From Oligoflexus tunisiensis (lineage in GTDB: Bacteria > Bdellovibrionota_B > Oligoflexia > Oligoflexales > Oligoflexaceae): a DNA stretch of 64,000 bases. The position numbers were made by a program, and so were the translations under genes. The notes under the pieces are model-generated. The model had not been told where the DNA came from and made no database searches. It saw nothing but the letters and a program-made list of their open reading frames with translations. Of the stretch, positions 35,427-44,493 are shown piece by piece; within the stretch, counting starts at the first letter, position 1, and the number at the start of each line of letters is the position of its first letter. The stretch lies in NCBI RefSeq assembly GCF_001748245.1, contig NZ_BDFO01000001.1, positions 5,621,778 to 5,685,777 of the forward strand. Direction: 5' to 3'.

Positions 35427-35461
35427 AAAGAAAAGCCCTCGACAGCGCAGGCTGTCGAGGG
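35427..35461 (-). terminator. Rho-independent terminator of the ric-norZ operon
   Basis: CCCTCGACAGC (35436-35446) pairs with GCTGTCGAGGG (35451-35461), an 11-base-pair stem with a GCAG loop. On the minus strand a TTTTCTTTTT run follows it. Confidence 0.92.
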
Positions 35462-35480
35462 AGGACGGAGAACATAGGGA

Positions 35481-35981
35481 TCAGGGCTTTTCGCAACGAT
35501 CCATATGCTGCACAAAGTATTCAAGGTCAGCGTAAAGCGGGTCGGTCTTGGAGATGATACAGCTGTTACAGAACACGTTACCCAGGGTTGCCTCCACTAG
35601 TTTCTTGGTATCCACGACCGTTTTCAGGACATTGAAGGAAGCGACTTCATCGTCTCCCTGCGCAAACTCAGTAACACTGTAACGGTTATCCTTGTTATGG
35701 CAGGTTCCACACTCCGGTTTCAGATACCCGTTGTAAAGCCACGTAAAACCTTTTTCCATACAGACCTCGTCCGGCCGTCCCTCGGGCATGGCATAGCCCT
35801 TGGAATTCGCTTGATTTTGCGAGGGTAGATGGATCGGCTTCTTCGTATTCCCCGCTTGGGTATTGGTTGCACTGTCCGCTGTCGCCGGGGCTGTCGTGTC
35901 CGAGCGTTCCGAATTGCTGGGCGCCGGTTGACAGGCCAGGACAGTACTCAGCCAGACACAAGCCATCACAGATCGAAGCAT
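35481..35981 (-). CDS. Monohaem c-type cytochrome-like lipoprotein (third gene of the NO operon)
   Basis: The start at 35981 has GGAGG 7 bases upstream. A TTG further upstream overlaps the norZ stop but has no such site. The 166-residue product has lipobox VLAC (Cys17), then a polar Thr/Ala/Gln linker. One haem c motif, ECGTCHNKD, lies around residue 92, and a second Cys pair CNSC near 138 lacks the His. It directly follows norZ and shares its terminator. Quinol-type NO reductases do not need a cytochrome donor, so a lipid-anchored haem protein here might sense NO, pass electrons, or bind NO. Family not recognised. Confidence 0.78.
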   Translation of the reverse strand: MLRSVMACVWLSTVLACQPAPSNSERSDTTAPATADSATNTQAGNTKKPIHLPSQNQANSKGYAMPEGRPDEVCMEKGFTWLYNGYLKPECGTCHNKDNRYSVTEFAQGDDEVASFNVLKTVVDTKKLVEATLGNVFCNSCIISKTDPLYADLEYFVQHMDRCEKP

Positions 35982-36001
35982 GGATGATCCTCCGTTAGGG
36001 T

Positions 36002-38311
36002 TCAAACACTATATCCTTCCAGACCTTCAGCGTCCGGTTTAGGGTTTCCTTGAAAGGCGCCCGCTTCCACCGTTTCCGAGCGCGGACTGCGCCGCACGAA
36101 AAACGCCAGGAGAGCGGCCACACCCAGGGCAAAGATGATATCGCCCGGAACGCGCAACCACTTGAGAACCTGCATCAGCGGTGTGTTCAGGAACTCGGCG
36201 GAGCGGGCATACCAGAGCCCGTGTTCCACGCTGGCCTGGGTCTGCAGGAGACCGATCGGCAAAAGGCTCAGGAGCACCATCACCATGAGGCCACCATTCA
36301 AAAGCCAGAAGGACCAGCGCAGGGCGCCTTCCGACCAAATTCGGCGATATTCCAGCGAACGCATGCAGAAGAGCATCAGACCAATCCCCAGCATGCCGTA
36401 AACGCCGAAGAGAGCGGTATGGCCATGGACCGGCGTGGTGTTGAGACCCTGCATGTAGTAAAGCGCCAGCGGTGGATTGATCAGAAAACCGAAAACACCG
36501 GCGCCCACGAGGTTCCAGAACGAAACGGCCACGAGGAACAGGATCGGCCAGCGATAAATTTTCGCCACCTGATGATCATGGGTCAGGCGCGCCTGCCTGT
36601 AGGCTTCAAACCCGATCAAAGCGAGCGGCACCACCTCCAGGGCTGAAAACGTGGCTCCCAGAGCCAGGACCGAGGTCGGCGTTCCACTAAAGTAAAGGTG
36701 ATGGAAGGTCCCCAGGATTCCGCCCAGCAAAAATATCGAGGTTCCAAAGAGGACGCTGAAGGTCGCCACATGCTGGCGCAAAAGTCCCAGCCGCACGAAA
36801 ATCAGGGCGATCACAGCGGTGGCAAAGACTTCGAAAAAGCCTTCCACCCAAAGATGCACAACCCACCAGCGCCAATACTCAGCCACTGCCAGGTGAGTCT
36901 GCCGACCCCACATCAGCCCGGCTCCATAGAACAGAGCAATGGCGAAAGCGGACAGACCAAAGACAGCAAGAAGATGCCGGGGTTCCTCGGGACGTTTCAG
37001 AGCGGGAACAATGCCGCGCAGCATCAGGCCGAGCCAGATAAAGAGACCGGCAAAGAGAAAGATTTGCCAGAAGCGCCCGAGGTCCACATACTCATAACCC
37101 TGATGGCCGAACCAGAAGTTGCTGACCAGGCCCATTTTCTGCTGAATGGCAAACCACTGACCGCCCATCGAACCGACCACGATCACCACAAGACAGAACC
37201 AAAGAATGTTCACACCGAGCTTTTGATAGCGCGGTTCCTTGCCGGCCAGGAGCGGGACCATGAAAAGGCCGGTCCCGAGCCAGGCGGTGGCGATCCAGAA
37301 AATGCCGAGCTGCGTATGCCAGGTGCGAGTGACAGCATAAGGCAGATAATCGGCCAACGGAAAACCGTAGAAACTCTGTCCTTCCACACCATAATGAGCC
37401 GTCACAGCTCCCAGTATAATCTGGAACAGAAGGAGTCCCATGACGGTGTAAAAATATTTGACCGTGGCCCGCATCGAAGGCGTTTGACGCAGCGTCCAGA
37501 GCAGGGACGTGTTGCCACTTTTTTCAGCAGGCAGCTTCTCGTGATCGCTCTCCTGTTTGGCCATCGCATAGGCGAGGGCACCGATTCCAGCAATCAAGGC
37601 CACGATACTGATCATGGTCCAAAGGAAAGCATCGGTGGTGGGTCGATTGCCGAGCAGCGGCTCATGCGGCCAGTTGTTGGTATAGGAAATGGTCTCTCCC
37701 GGACGCTCGGTGATCGAGGCCCAGGCCGTCCAAAAGAAGAAGGCAACCATGGCCTGCCGGCGAGCAGGATCCGGCACGGCGTTGTCATGCATCGCATAGG
37801 CGGAACGCAGATCCTTCAGTTCGGGATTGGCTGCGAAAAGAGCATCATAATGCGCCCCTACGGCAGCGATCGCCTGGGCGCGGCGGGAATCCACCTGCAG
37901 CGTTTGCGTATTGGGATCGAAATTATTGGTACGCATCAGCTCGCGGGCCTCTATTTGCAGCGAAGCTTTCTGCGATTCCGTTAAGGACTCATAGGGTTTT
38001 TGAAAATTTTGCGTGGCCAAAAGATCGAGCAGGACGACCCCTTCCCGATGCAGCCAGTCCGCCGACCAATCCGGGGCCACGTAGGATCCGTGTCCCCAAA
38101 TGGAACCGAGCTGCTGACCGCCCGTGGACTGCCACACATTCTGTCCATCACGGATCTGCTGTCCGGTAAAGAGCAGCTGGCCATCCGTGGAAACAACGCG
38201 CTCAGGAAGGGGTGGCGCCGTGCGATAAATTTCCGCGCCCACCCCAAGAAGGAGGATGAAAGAGAGACCAACAATGAGAGCCAGACTTATCCAAAGTCTT
38301 TTGTACTTCAT
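36002..38311 (-). CDS. norZ: Quinol-dependent nitric oxide reductase (qNOR)
   Basis: 769 residues, the usual size of single-subunit NorZ/qNOR. It has an N-terminal membrane anchor, a periplasmic cytochrome-c-like but haemless domain typical of qNOR (GQQIRDGQNVWQSTGGQQ, GSYVAPDW), and 12 further helices. Ligands of the haem and FeB centre are recognisable in HLWVEGFFEVF (His, with the conserved Glu), HHLYFSG (two His) and TPVHGHTALFG. It reduces 2 NO to N2O with quinol electrons in the inner membrane. Its ATG overlaps the stop of ric (ATGA), so NO repair and NO removal are translated together. Upstream control by a sigma-54 promoter and NorR is supported by the neighbouring sequence. Confidence 0.95.
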   Translation of the reverse strand: MKYKRLWISLALIVGLSFILLLGVGAEIYRTAPPLPERVVSTDGQLLFTGQQIRDGQNVWQSTGGQQLGSIWGHGSYVAPDWSADWLHREGVVLLDLLATQNFQKPYESLTESQKASLQIEARELMRTNNFDPNTQTLQVDSRRAQAIAAVGAHYDALFAANPELKDLRSAYAMHDNAVPDPARRQAMVAFFFWTAWASITERPGETISYTNNWPHEPLLGNRPTTDAFLWTMISIVALIAGIGALAYAMAKQESDHEKLPAEKSGNTSLLWTLRQTPSMRATVKYFYTVMGLLLFQIILGAVTAHYGVEGQSFYGFPLADYLPYAVTRTWHTQLGIFWIATAWLGTGLFMVPLLAGKEPRYQKLGVNILWFCLVVIVVGSMGGQWFAIQQKMGLVSNFWFGHQGYEYVDLGRFWQIFLFAGLFIWLGLMLRGIVPALKRPEEPRHLLAVFGLSAFAIALFYGAGLMWGRQTHLAVAEYWRWWVVHLWVEGFFEVFATAVIALIFVRLGLLRQHVATFSVLFGTSIFLLGGILGTFHHLYFSGTPTSVLALGATFSALEVVPLALIGFEAYRQARLTHDHQVAKIYRWPILFLVAVSFWNLVGAGVFGFLINPPLALYYMQGLNTTPVHGHTALFGVYGMLGIGLMLFCMRSLEYRRIWSEGALRWSFWLLNGGLMVMVLLSLLPIGLLQTQASVEHGLWYARSAEFLNTPLMQVLKWLRVPGDIIFALGVAALLAFFVRRSPRSETVEAGAFQGNPKPDAEGLEGYSV

Positions 38312-39021
38312 AATTCCGTTCCTTGACTGTATTGCAGACCGCGGGGAAAGAGGATGTGTTCTTCAAAATTGATGTGCTGCATGATCGAGAATTCCAGAGC
38401 TTCAAGCCCGGAGTAGAGAGCACGCCAGCTGTTGCAGGCCGCTTCAGGAGGCTGAAATTGGCCCGTCAGTTCGCGAATGCGACTGAGCAGGGTGCCGGTC
38501 GTTTCATGTTCATGATGCATGACCGCCATGGGGCCGGTCAGCAGGGGGCCTCGCTGTTCCACGATAAGTGGGAAAAGGACGATCTCCTCTTTTTGCATGT
38601 GATACAGGAGGTCCTCGCGCAAATCATGAACCGCCTCTTCGAGAGCCGGCAGCATCTCGGGTTCCTTGCTCCGATGGACCCGCGATACCTTTTCAGCCAG
38701 TCCCTGCAGCCTTTCCATCTCAGGACGCAAGGGTTCGTGGTAAATGCTCAAGACATGATGCACGAGATCACGCAGGGACAGCTGATCCCAGCCAATCTTT
38801 TTTTCCGAAGGATGTCGGGCGATTTCCTGTTGGATGGCCTGTTCAACATCCTCGGCGGCGATGCCAAGTTTTTGACAGACTTCATCCAAACGTTGCCAGC
38901 CGCGACAACAGTAATCGATTCCAAAGCGGGCAAACACGCGCGCGACAGCGGGATCTCGCGCAGCACGATCGCCGAGCGTTTCCTTCGTCGCGGGATTTTT
39001 TCCAACGATTTCATGTTGCAT
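38308..39021 (-). CDS. ric: Iron-sulfur repair di-iron protein RIC (ScdA/YtfE)
   Basis: 237 residues. An N-terminal ScdA-type DUF542 domain has the FGIDYCCRGWQ signature. A hemerythrin-like four-helix bundle follows, with iron ligands in HHVLSIYHEPL, the E-rich helix EEAVHDLREDLLYHMQKEE, MHHEHETTG and the final MQHINFEEHILFPRG. RIC donates iron to rebuild Fe-S clusters damaged by nitric oxide. It is the first gene of the operon, with a 4-base overlap into norZ. A GG-N10-GC promoter lies 31 bases upstream. Confidence 0.94.
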   Translation of the reverse strand: MQHEIVGKNPATKETLGDRAARDPAVARVFARFGIDYCCRGWQRLDEVCQKLGIAAEDVEQAIQQEIARHPSEKKIGWDQLSLRDLVHHVLSIYHEPLRPEMERLQGLAEKVSRVHRSKEPEMLPALEEAVHDLREDLLYHMQKEEIVLFPLIVEQRGPLLTGPMAVMHHEHETTGTLLSRIRELTGQFQPPEAACNSWRALYSGLEALEFSIMQHINFEEHILFPRGLQYSQGTEL

Positions 39022-39051
39022 GGTTCAACTCCTAAACATTCAACCCTGGTT

Positions 39052-39069
39052 AAGCGAGAACCGTGCCGG
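39052..39069 (-). promoter_or_regulatory. Sigma-54 promoter of the ric-norZ operon
   Basis: On the minus strand CCGGCACGGTTCTCGCTT contains GG (39067-39066), 10 bases, then GC (39055-39054). The -24 part GGCACG fits the TGGCACG consensus. It lies just upstream of ric, and the divergent gene encodes a sigma-54 activator. Confidence 0.7.
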
Positions 39070-39120
39070 AAAAAATACACATGGGTTGTCAGGAGCTTAT
39101 GCAATAACGATGTCGCTTTG

Positions 39121-39137
39121 ATAACGCAACATGTTAT
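39121..39137. promoter_or_regulatory. Inverted repeat, candidate NorR binding site
   Basis: ATAAC (39121-39125) and GTTAT (39133-39137) are separated by 7 bases, between the divergent ric and norR genes. Further ATAAC copies lie at 39105 and 39164. The spacing is like the enterobacterial NorR box, but the half-sites are oriented AC-N7-GT and not GT-N7-AC, so the assignment is uncertain. Confidence 0.35.
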
Positions 39138-39184
39138 AAAAAGAACAACCCGCTATCCGATTGATAACAAATCCGGGAATCAGC

Positions 39185-40726
39185 ATGACCCAAGATGATC
39201 CTCTCGTGCAGGTAGCCCTCGACCTCTCTCAAAGTCTTCCCACGGATGCCCGCTACTCCCGTCTTTTGCAGGCTGTACGGAATCTGGTTCCCTGCGCGGT
39301 TGCAGTCCTATTTCGTTTGGACCACGGAGTGCTGGTCCCACTGGCCGTTGACGGCCTCCCTGAGGCGCTAATGGCGAACCGCTTCATCCCTGGCGAACAC
39401 CCCCGGCTGTCGGCAATCCTCGGATCCCGCCGCCCCGTTCGCTTTGCGGCGGATGACCCCCTGCCGGATCCTTTTGATGCCTGGCTGCGTGATCCCGAAG
39501 AAAAAGGGGCACGGGTGCACGCCTGCATGGGCTGCGGTCTCTGGCTGGAGAACAGGGTCGTCGGCCTGCTCACCATGGACGCTCTCGAGGAAGGGGCCTT
39601 TGACAACGTCAGCAACATGCAGCTGGAGCGCATCGCCGCCCTTGCCGCCGCCACCATGCAGACCGCGGCGTTGATTGATGCTCTCGAAGAAAAGGTGGAA
39701 AAAAATCAGCGTGTGGCGGTGGAACTGCAGCGCGATACGTTCCATCGTGAGGGCAGTCTGCTCATCGGCGAGAGCGCGCCGATCCAGACTCTTAAACGGG
39801 AAATCAGCATGGTCGCCGCCTCGGATCTGCCGGTACTGATTCTGGGAGAAACGGGAACGGGCAAGGAACTCGTGGCCCGTCTGCTGCATATGGGTTCACC
39901 TCGCGCGGAACAGGCCATGGTGCATGTGAATTGTGCGGCCCTGCCGGAAAGCATCGCCGAAAGTGAACTCTTCGGCCACATCAAAGGTGCCTTTACCGGG
40001 GCTTCCCAGGATCGCATGGGAAAATTTGAACTGGCGGATGACGGCACGCTCTTTCTGGATGAGGTGGGTGAGCTGCCGCTGTCGATCCAGGCGACCATGC
40101 TGCGGGCGCTCCAATCCGGAGAAATTCAGCGGGTGGGTTCCGATCGCATGCATCGCGTCAACGCCCGGGTGATTGCCGCGACCAACCGCGATCTCAGCCG
40201 CGAAGTCAAACAGGGGCGGTTTCGTGCTGATCTTTATCACCGGCTCAGTGTCTATCCTTTGCAGATTCCTCCGCTGCGCGACAGGAAGGATGATATTGCG
40301 CGTCTGTCGGACTACTTTCTTGGGCAGATCAGCCTGAAACTTGGGGTGCGTTCCCTGCGACTCGATAAGGAGGCGCTGCAGGTTCTGGAGCATTATGATT
40401 GGCCCGGCAATGTCCGCGAGCTGGAACATAGTCTGACGCGGGCCTCCCTGCGCGCCTCCCGGGCCTCGGACAAGCCGGGATCGGTGGTCAAGGCCGAACA
40501 TCTCGACGGCATATTCATGCAAGGGGCTGCCGGCCTGCTCCTCTCCAAGCAACAGAACAAGCAGGACAAGTTCGAGCCCCTGGCCCAGTCCGTTCTGAAT
40601 TTTCAGAAAAGGGAAATCGAGCGGGCTCTCAGGGCCTGCGATGGCAACTGGGCTGCCGCTGCGCGTTTGCTCGGCATGCATCGCAGCAATCTGCATCGTC
40701 TGGCTCAGCGGCTGGGAATTAAATGA
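39185..40726 (+). CDS. norR: NO-responsive sigma-54 activator NorR
   Basis: 513 residues from the ATG at 39185; an upstream TTG in frame is unlikely. An N-terminal GAF domain (about 15-170) contains FRLDHGVLVPLAVDGL and is the NO-sensing part in NorR. A central AAA+ domain has Walker A GETGTGKE, the sigma-54 contact loop GAFTGA, Walker B DDGTLFLDE, and GNVRELEH near its end. A Fis-type helix-turn-helix closes the protein (WAAAARLLGMHRSNLHRLAQRLG). Divergence from ric-norZ, whose promoter is of sigma-54 type, supports the specific NorR name. Confidence 0.92.
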   Translation: MTQDDPLVQVALDLSQSLPTDARYSRLLQAVRNLVPCAVAVLFRLDHGVLVPLAVDGLPEALMANRFIPGEHPRLSAILGSRRPVRFAADDPLPDPFDAWLRDPEEKGARVHACMGCGLWLENRVVGLLTMDALEEGAFDNVSNMQLERIAALAAATMQTAALIDALEEKVEKNQRVAVELQRDTFHREGSLLIGESAPIQTLKREISMVAASDLPVLILGETGTGKELVARLLHMGSPRAEQAMVHVNCAALPESIAESELFGHIKGAFTGASQDRMGKFELADDGTLFLDEVGELPLSIQATMLRALQSGEIQRVGSDRMHRVNARVIAATNRDLSREVKQGRFRADLYHRLSVYPLQIPPLRDRKDDIARLSDYFLGQISLKLGVRSLRLDKEALQVLEHYDWPGNVRELEHSLTRASLRASRASDKPGSVVKAEHLDGIFMQGAAGLLLSKQQNKQDKFEPLAQSVLNFQKREIERALRACDGNWAAAARLLGMHRSNLHRLAQRLGIK

Positions 40727-40840
40727 GTCACATCCTGGTCGAGCCGTTCATTTGACGCAAGATTCCCATATGTTCCCCTTGGAAAAGTCGTGCTAACCTC
40801 CGTCTGTCCTCAGCACCTGACTTTCACCTGGGAGCCATCT

Positions 40841-41977
40841 GTGTCAACACTTGTACCTGGAGTCGATCCCCAAGGACTGCTGGAATACTCGGTGGTCTTT
40901 AACGATCGTTCCCTCAATCATATGTCGGCGATTTTTCAAAACATCATGCGTTCCATCTCGAGCACGCTGAAGCAGGTTTATGCCGCCGAGGCTGTGGCGA
41001 TCGTTCCCGGCGGGGGCACCTACGGCATGGAAGCGGTGGCCCGACAGTTCGCAGGTGGCAAACGCTGTCTCGTCCTGCGCAACGGCTGGTTCAGCTATCG
41101 CTGGACGCAGATTTTCGAAATGGGCAGCATTCCGCTGGAACACAAAGTATTGAAGGCAAGGCCTGTGAGTTCAGACTGGCCTTCCCCGTTTCGTCCGGCG
41201 CCTTTGGAAGAGGTCATTCAAATCATTCAGACGGAAAAGCCGGAGCTCGTCTTTGCGCCTCACGTTGAAACCGCGTCCGGCATCATGCTGCCCGATGCCT
41301 ATATTCAGGCGGTGGCGAACGCGGTTCACGCCGTGGGTGGGCTCCTTGTTCTGGACTGCATCGCCTCCGGCACGGTCTGGGTCGATATGAAAAAATGCGG
41401 CGTCGATATCCTGATCAGTGCGCCTCAGAAAGGCTGGAGTGCAAGCCCCTGCAGTGCTCTCGTGATGCTGGGCGCAGAAGCCAGGAAGCGGATTGAGACG
41501 ACGCGCAGCAGCAGCTTTGCCTGTGATCTTTTGAAATGGCTGCAGATCATGCAGGCCTATGAAGCCGGTGGTCATGCCTATCATGCGACGATGCCGACCG
41601 ATGCGCTCGCGCGCTTTCATGCGGTGATGCAGGAGGCCGAGGCACTCGGTTTTGCCCGGCTCGCGGATCAGCAGCAGGAGCTGGGGCAGAAGGTTCGGAA
41701 GCTTCTGAACCGTCGTGGTTTCATCAGTGTCGCGGCGCCAGGATTTGAGGCACCTGGTGTGGTCGTCTGTTATACCGAGGACGAGGGCCTGCATAAGGGT
41801 GCGAAGTTCGCTCAGGCTGGCCTGCAAACCGCCGCGGGTGTGCCGCTCATGTGTGACGAGCCGCCAACCTTCAAGACCTTCCGTTTGGGCCTATTTGGTT
41901 TGGATAAGCTCATGAATGTGGAGCGAACGGTGGCGCAGCTGGAGCGGGCCTTGGATCAGGTGCGAAGTCCCGTCTAA
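40841..41977 (+). CDS. Class V PLP-dependent aminotransferase
   Basis: 378 residues from the GTG at 40841, which has GGGAG 6 bases upstream. A longer form from a GTG at 40790 is possible, but the family alignment begins near VSTLVPGVDP. Features of alanine-glyoxylate/serine-pyruvate aminotransferases are present: PGGGTYGMEAVARQ for phosphate binding, LVLDCIASG with the PLP-contacting Asp, and the Schiff-base Lys in SAPQKGWSASP. The C-terminal RLGLFGLDKL is also typical. The substrate is not predictable. The gene is alone, just downstream of norR, and a hairpin overlaps its stop codon. Confidence 0.87.
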   Translation: MSTLVPGVDPQGLLEYSVVFNDRSLNHMSAIFQNIMRSISSTLKQVYAAEAVAIVPGGGTYGMEAVARQFAGGKRCLVLRNGWFSYRWTQIFEMGSIPLEHKVLKARPVSSDWPSPFRPAPLEEVIQIIQTEKPELVFAPHVETASGIMLPDAYIQAVANAVHAVGGLLVLDCIASGTVWVDMKKCGVDILISAPQKGWSASPCSALVMLGAEARKRIETTRSSSFACDLLKWLQIMQAYEAGGHAYHATMPTDALARFHAVMQEAEALGFARLADQQQELGQKVRKLLNRRGFISVAAPGFEAPGVVVCYTEDEGLHKGAKFAQAGLQTAAGVPLMCDEPPTFKTFRLGLFGLDKLMNVERTVAQLERALDQVRSPV

Positions 41978-41996
41978 AAACGGGACTTCCCTATTT
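41964..41996 (+). terminator. Hairpin terminator overlapping the aminotransferase stop codon
   Basis: GAAGTCCCGT (41964-41973) pairs with ACGGGACTTC (41980-41989). The stop codon lies in the loop. Only a weak T-run follows, and it separates two convergent genes. Confidence 0.6.
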
Positions 41997-41998
41997 GC

Positions 41999-42715
41999 TT
42001 ACTGATAGGTTCCAATCAAAGTGGCCTTGCCAAGACTCTTGGCTTCCAGCTCTGTTTTGTTGGTCATGGAGTTATTGGTCAGGTTCAAGGTCTCACCCTG
42101 CTTGATGGCATAAATGGTCCATTCATAGCGGTGCAGGTTGGGTGGATTGGGTCCAGCATAGTTTTTCATTTGGTTGGCTCCCAGCGCTTCGGCTGGTGCG
42201 GCCAGATTATTGCCACCGGGTATGGCTGCTGGCAGCTGCGTGGTGGTGGCGGGAATATTCGTAATCATCCAATGGATGAAAGGCGCAGGGGCTGGATTAA
42301 GAAAATCCAAATCCACCATTTGAATGGCGAACGATCCGGTTCCGGCCGGAGGATTTTTCCACTGCAGCGGTGGGGATTGGTTGCCGCCATTTCCTTTGGC
42401 CACATAGGTCACCGGAATTGCCCCCATGTTGGCGAAGGCCGTACTGGTTAACTCCAAAGCCTGTGGAGCGGCCGGCGGGGTAGTCGCTGGCGTTTCCGTC
42501 TTCTCCTCGTCCTGAGGCGTTGCTGCGGTATCCGCTGCTTTATTATCTGTATTCGTCTCGCTGGTCTTCTGCGAGGCATCACCACTGGTGGTCGCTGTCG
42601 CCGGAGCCTGTCCCCGTTTTGTGACCGGAGCGGTCGGCGCTGCGGATGAACAACCCAGAGCACATAGGAACAAAGAGCTGTACAGGACTTGGACGGTCAC
42701 TGATGCATTTTTCAT
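41999..42715 (-). CDS. PEBP/YbhB-like lipoprotein
   Basis: A 238-residue protein with lipobox ALGC (Cys22), a 50-residue Thr/Ala/Glu/Pro-rich linker, and a phosphatidylethanolamine-binding-protein domain (about 85-238). Family landmarks are GGNQSPPLQWKNPPAGTGSF, VDLDFLNPAPAPFIHWMITN and the late PPNLHRYEWTIYA. It belongs with bacterial YbhB/YbcL proteins, whose ligands are largely unknown; some act as secreted enzyme inhibitors. Here it is lipid-anchored. Single gene, convergent with the aminotransferase gene. Confidence 0.9.
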   Translation of the reverse strand: MKNASVTVQVLYSSLFLCALGCSSAAPTAPVTKRGQAPATATTSGDASQKTSETNTDNKAADTAATPQDEEKTETPATTPPAAPQALELTSTAFANMGAIPVTYVAKGNGGNQSPPLQWKNPPAGTGSFAIQMVDLDFLNPAPAPFIHWMITNIPATTTQLPAAIPGGNNLAAPAEALGANQMKNYAGPNPPNLHRYEWTIYAIKQGETLNLTNNSMTNKTELEAKSLGKATLIGTYQ

Positions 42716-43011
42716 GGATATGCCTCCGGGTCCATGATCGGCACGGACCGCAAAAAACTTGAGAACCTGGAAATTGCCCCAGGTTCTTCAAAGCATAAAA
42801 CCCCCTTCGCCACCCGCAAACCGCCCCCAATCTTATCAACTCATGTTCTTTCATTAAGTAGACTACTTGTTAGTGCCTATGGACTTGACGAAAGGCTCCA
42901 AAAAAATCTTACTTACTCAGTAATATCAATCATTTACAAACAGACACAGTTCTTGCAATAACATGCCTATCAAACCGAGCAGACCAGGCTTCACCAATGA
43001 GGTGTCTCCTT

Positions 43012-44379
43012 ATGAAAAAGCTTATGGCTTTGGCCGTCACCCTTCTTCCCATCGTCGTGATCCCGGCACGTACCGGAATCGCTGGCGAAACCATTGCGGA
43101 TGAAGACGAAGACGATGCCACACTCTATATGCTGCAGCTGAATGGAGCCGAAAACGTCTCGTCCACGGCTTCGATTCGCGTCAAGATATTTCCTCACGAG
43201 CGGGATTATCTGCCTCATGGTAAGGACGAGGTTTTGGATCAGTTTACAATCCGATCGGAAATCCCTTGCACTATTTTTAAGGCGAGTAAGAATCAAATTG
43301 CGCCTGCCGGCGTTCTGCAAAAGGATCAACTTCTGATCACAATGAAAGCGCAGGAACTCCAGCAGCCGGTGATCATCGACTGTCCCGAGCAATTCACTTT
43401 GGAGCGCAACTTCGACGATAAAATGAAGGCTCTGAGCTACTCCGGGCTGCTCTATGTGCATACTGTGCAAAAGCAGGAACAGCTCATGCTGGAGGCTGTG
43501 AATGTGGTGAGCCTGCGTGGTTATCTGCGCGGCGTCGTTCCTTCCGAAGTATTCCACCACTGGCCCATGGAGACATTGAAAAGCCAGGCGGTGGCCGCTC
43601 GCACCTATGCCGTGTTCCACATTCTGCGGGCTCGGCGTTATGCTCCCACGCGTTTTTGGGATGTGGATGATACGGTCATGTACCAGGCCTATACCGGCGT
43701 CACCCATCGCAAGGAAAAGACCGATGAAGCGGTCTTCGCCACCGAGGGTCAAATTCTGATGTATCAGGGTCAGGTGATTCAGGCCTTCTATCATGCCGAC
43801 AGCGGCGGCGCCACGGAGGAGGCCAATACCATCTGGGATCAGCCGGCTCCGTTCACCGTGGCCCGACCTGAAGCCAGCGATCTTGAAATGAATGGGATGC
43901 TCTGGGAACGCACATTCAGCCTGACAGAATTGACCCAAAAAATGGCAGAATTGGGTTTCTGGACCAAGGAAAGACCCATCAAGCGCGTCGTGGTCCCGAT
44001 GGTGGGCCAGACCAATTCAGGTCGCGTCAAAGCTGTGACCATGATCGACGCCAAAGGCGAATATGTCATCATACCAACACGGACCTTTAAGCGTGTGGTG
44101 GGAACCCTGCCCTCGAATCTTTTCGTCGTGGATCCCGCCGAAAACGGCCAGATCCTGATCAAAGGGGTCGGCTTTGGTCACGGTGTCGGCATGAGCCAGC
44201 AGGGGGCGGCAGCCCTGGCCGAACGCAAGTCCTGGAATTACCGCCAGATCCTGGATTATTACTATGTGCACACGAGCATCTGCTCGATCGATACTCAGCG
44301 GCAGCGGGAACGTATCCCGGACTGTGGCCGCGAAGCGATGAAATACATGAAGCAGGTGGCTCAGCATCCGCTGCGCTGA
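43012..44379 (+). CDS. SpoIID/LytB-domain exported protein
   Basis: 455 residues from 43012, where GAGGTG precedes the ATG and a signal peptide starts (MKKLMALAVTLLPIV). The SpoIID domain spans about 160-440: GYLRGVVPSEVFHHWPMETLKSQAV-type opening, AARTYAVFH, AVFATEGQILMYQGQ, FYHADSGGATEEA, and the closing GVGFGHGVGMSQQGAAALA. SpoIID proteins are lytic transglycosylases acting on denuded glycan strands, and outside spore-formers they are thought to modify septal or cell-wall peptidoglycan. The first 140 residues, acidic at the start (DEDEDD), are not recognised. A hairpin follows it. Confidence 0.92.
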   Translation: MKKLMALAVTLLPIVVIPARTGIAGETIADEDEDDATLYMLQLNGAENVSSTASIRVKIFPHERDYLPHGKDEVLDQFTIRSEIPCTIFKASKNQIAPAGVLQKDQLLITMKAQELQQPVIIDCPEQFTLERNFDDKMKALSYSGLLYVHTVQKQEQLMLEAVNVVSLRGYLRGVVPSEVFHHWPMETLKSQAVAARTYAVFHILRARRYAPTRFWDVDDTVMYQAYTGVTHRKEKTDEAVFATEGQILMYQGQVIQAFYHADSGGATEEANTIWDQPAPFTVARPEASDLEMNGMLWERTFSLTELTQKMAELGFWTKERPIKRVVVPMVGQTNSGRVKAVTMIDAKGEYVIIPTRTFKRVVGTLPSNLFVVDPAENGQILIKGVGFGHGVGMSQQGAAALAERKSWNYRQILDYYYVHTSICSIDTQRQRERIPDCGREAMKYMKQVAQHPLR

Positions 44380-44462
44380 TCGCCTGGGCCTCACAAGCGG
44401 CATGGAGTAAAATTCCAGGCCGCTCCAATCTCCTGGTACCCGGCGCACCCTTGACCTAAGAT

Positions 44463-44492
44463 AAGTCCTCCCTTAACCAAGGAGGACTTTTT
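44463..44492 (+). promoter_or_regulatory. Hairpin with T-run that sequesters the ribosome site of the next gene
   Basis: AAGTCCTCC (44463-44471) pairs with GGAGGACTT (44481-44489), followed by TTT, C and the ATG of the ChaN-like gene at 44494. The 3' arm is that gene's own perfect GGAGG site. It looks like the terminator of the SpoIID gene and an RNA switch at once. Confidence 0.6.
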
Positions 44493-44493
44493 C

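Noticed and set aside
36698..37984. A 428-codon plus-strand frame rich in His, Gln and Pro
   Set aside because: Antisense to norZ; composition is typical of a GC-rich shadow frame.
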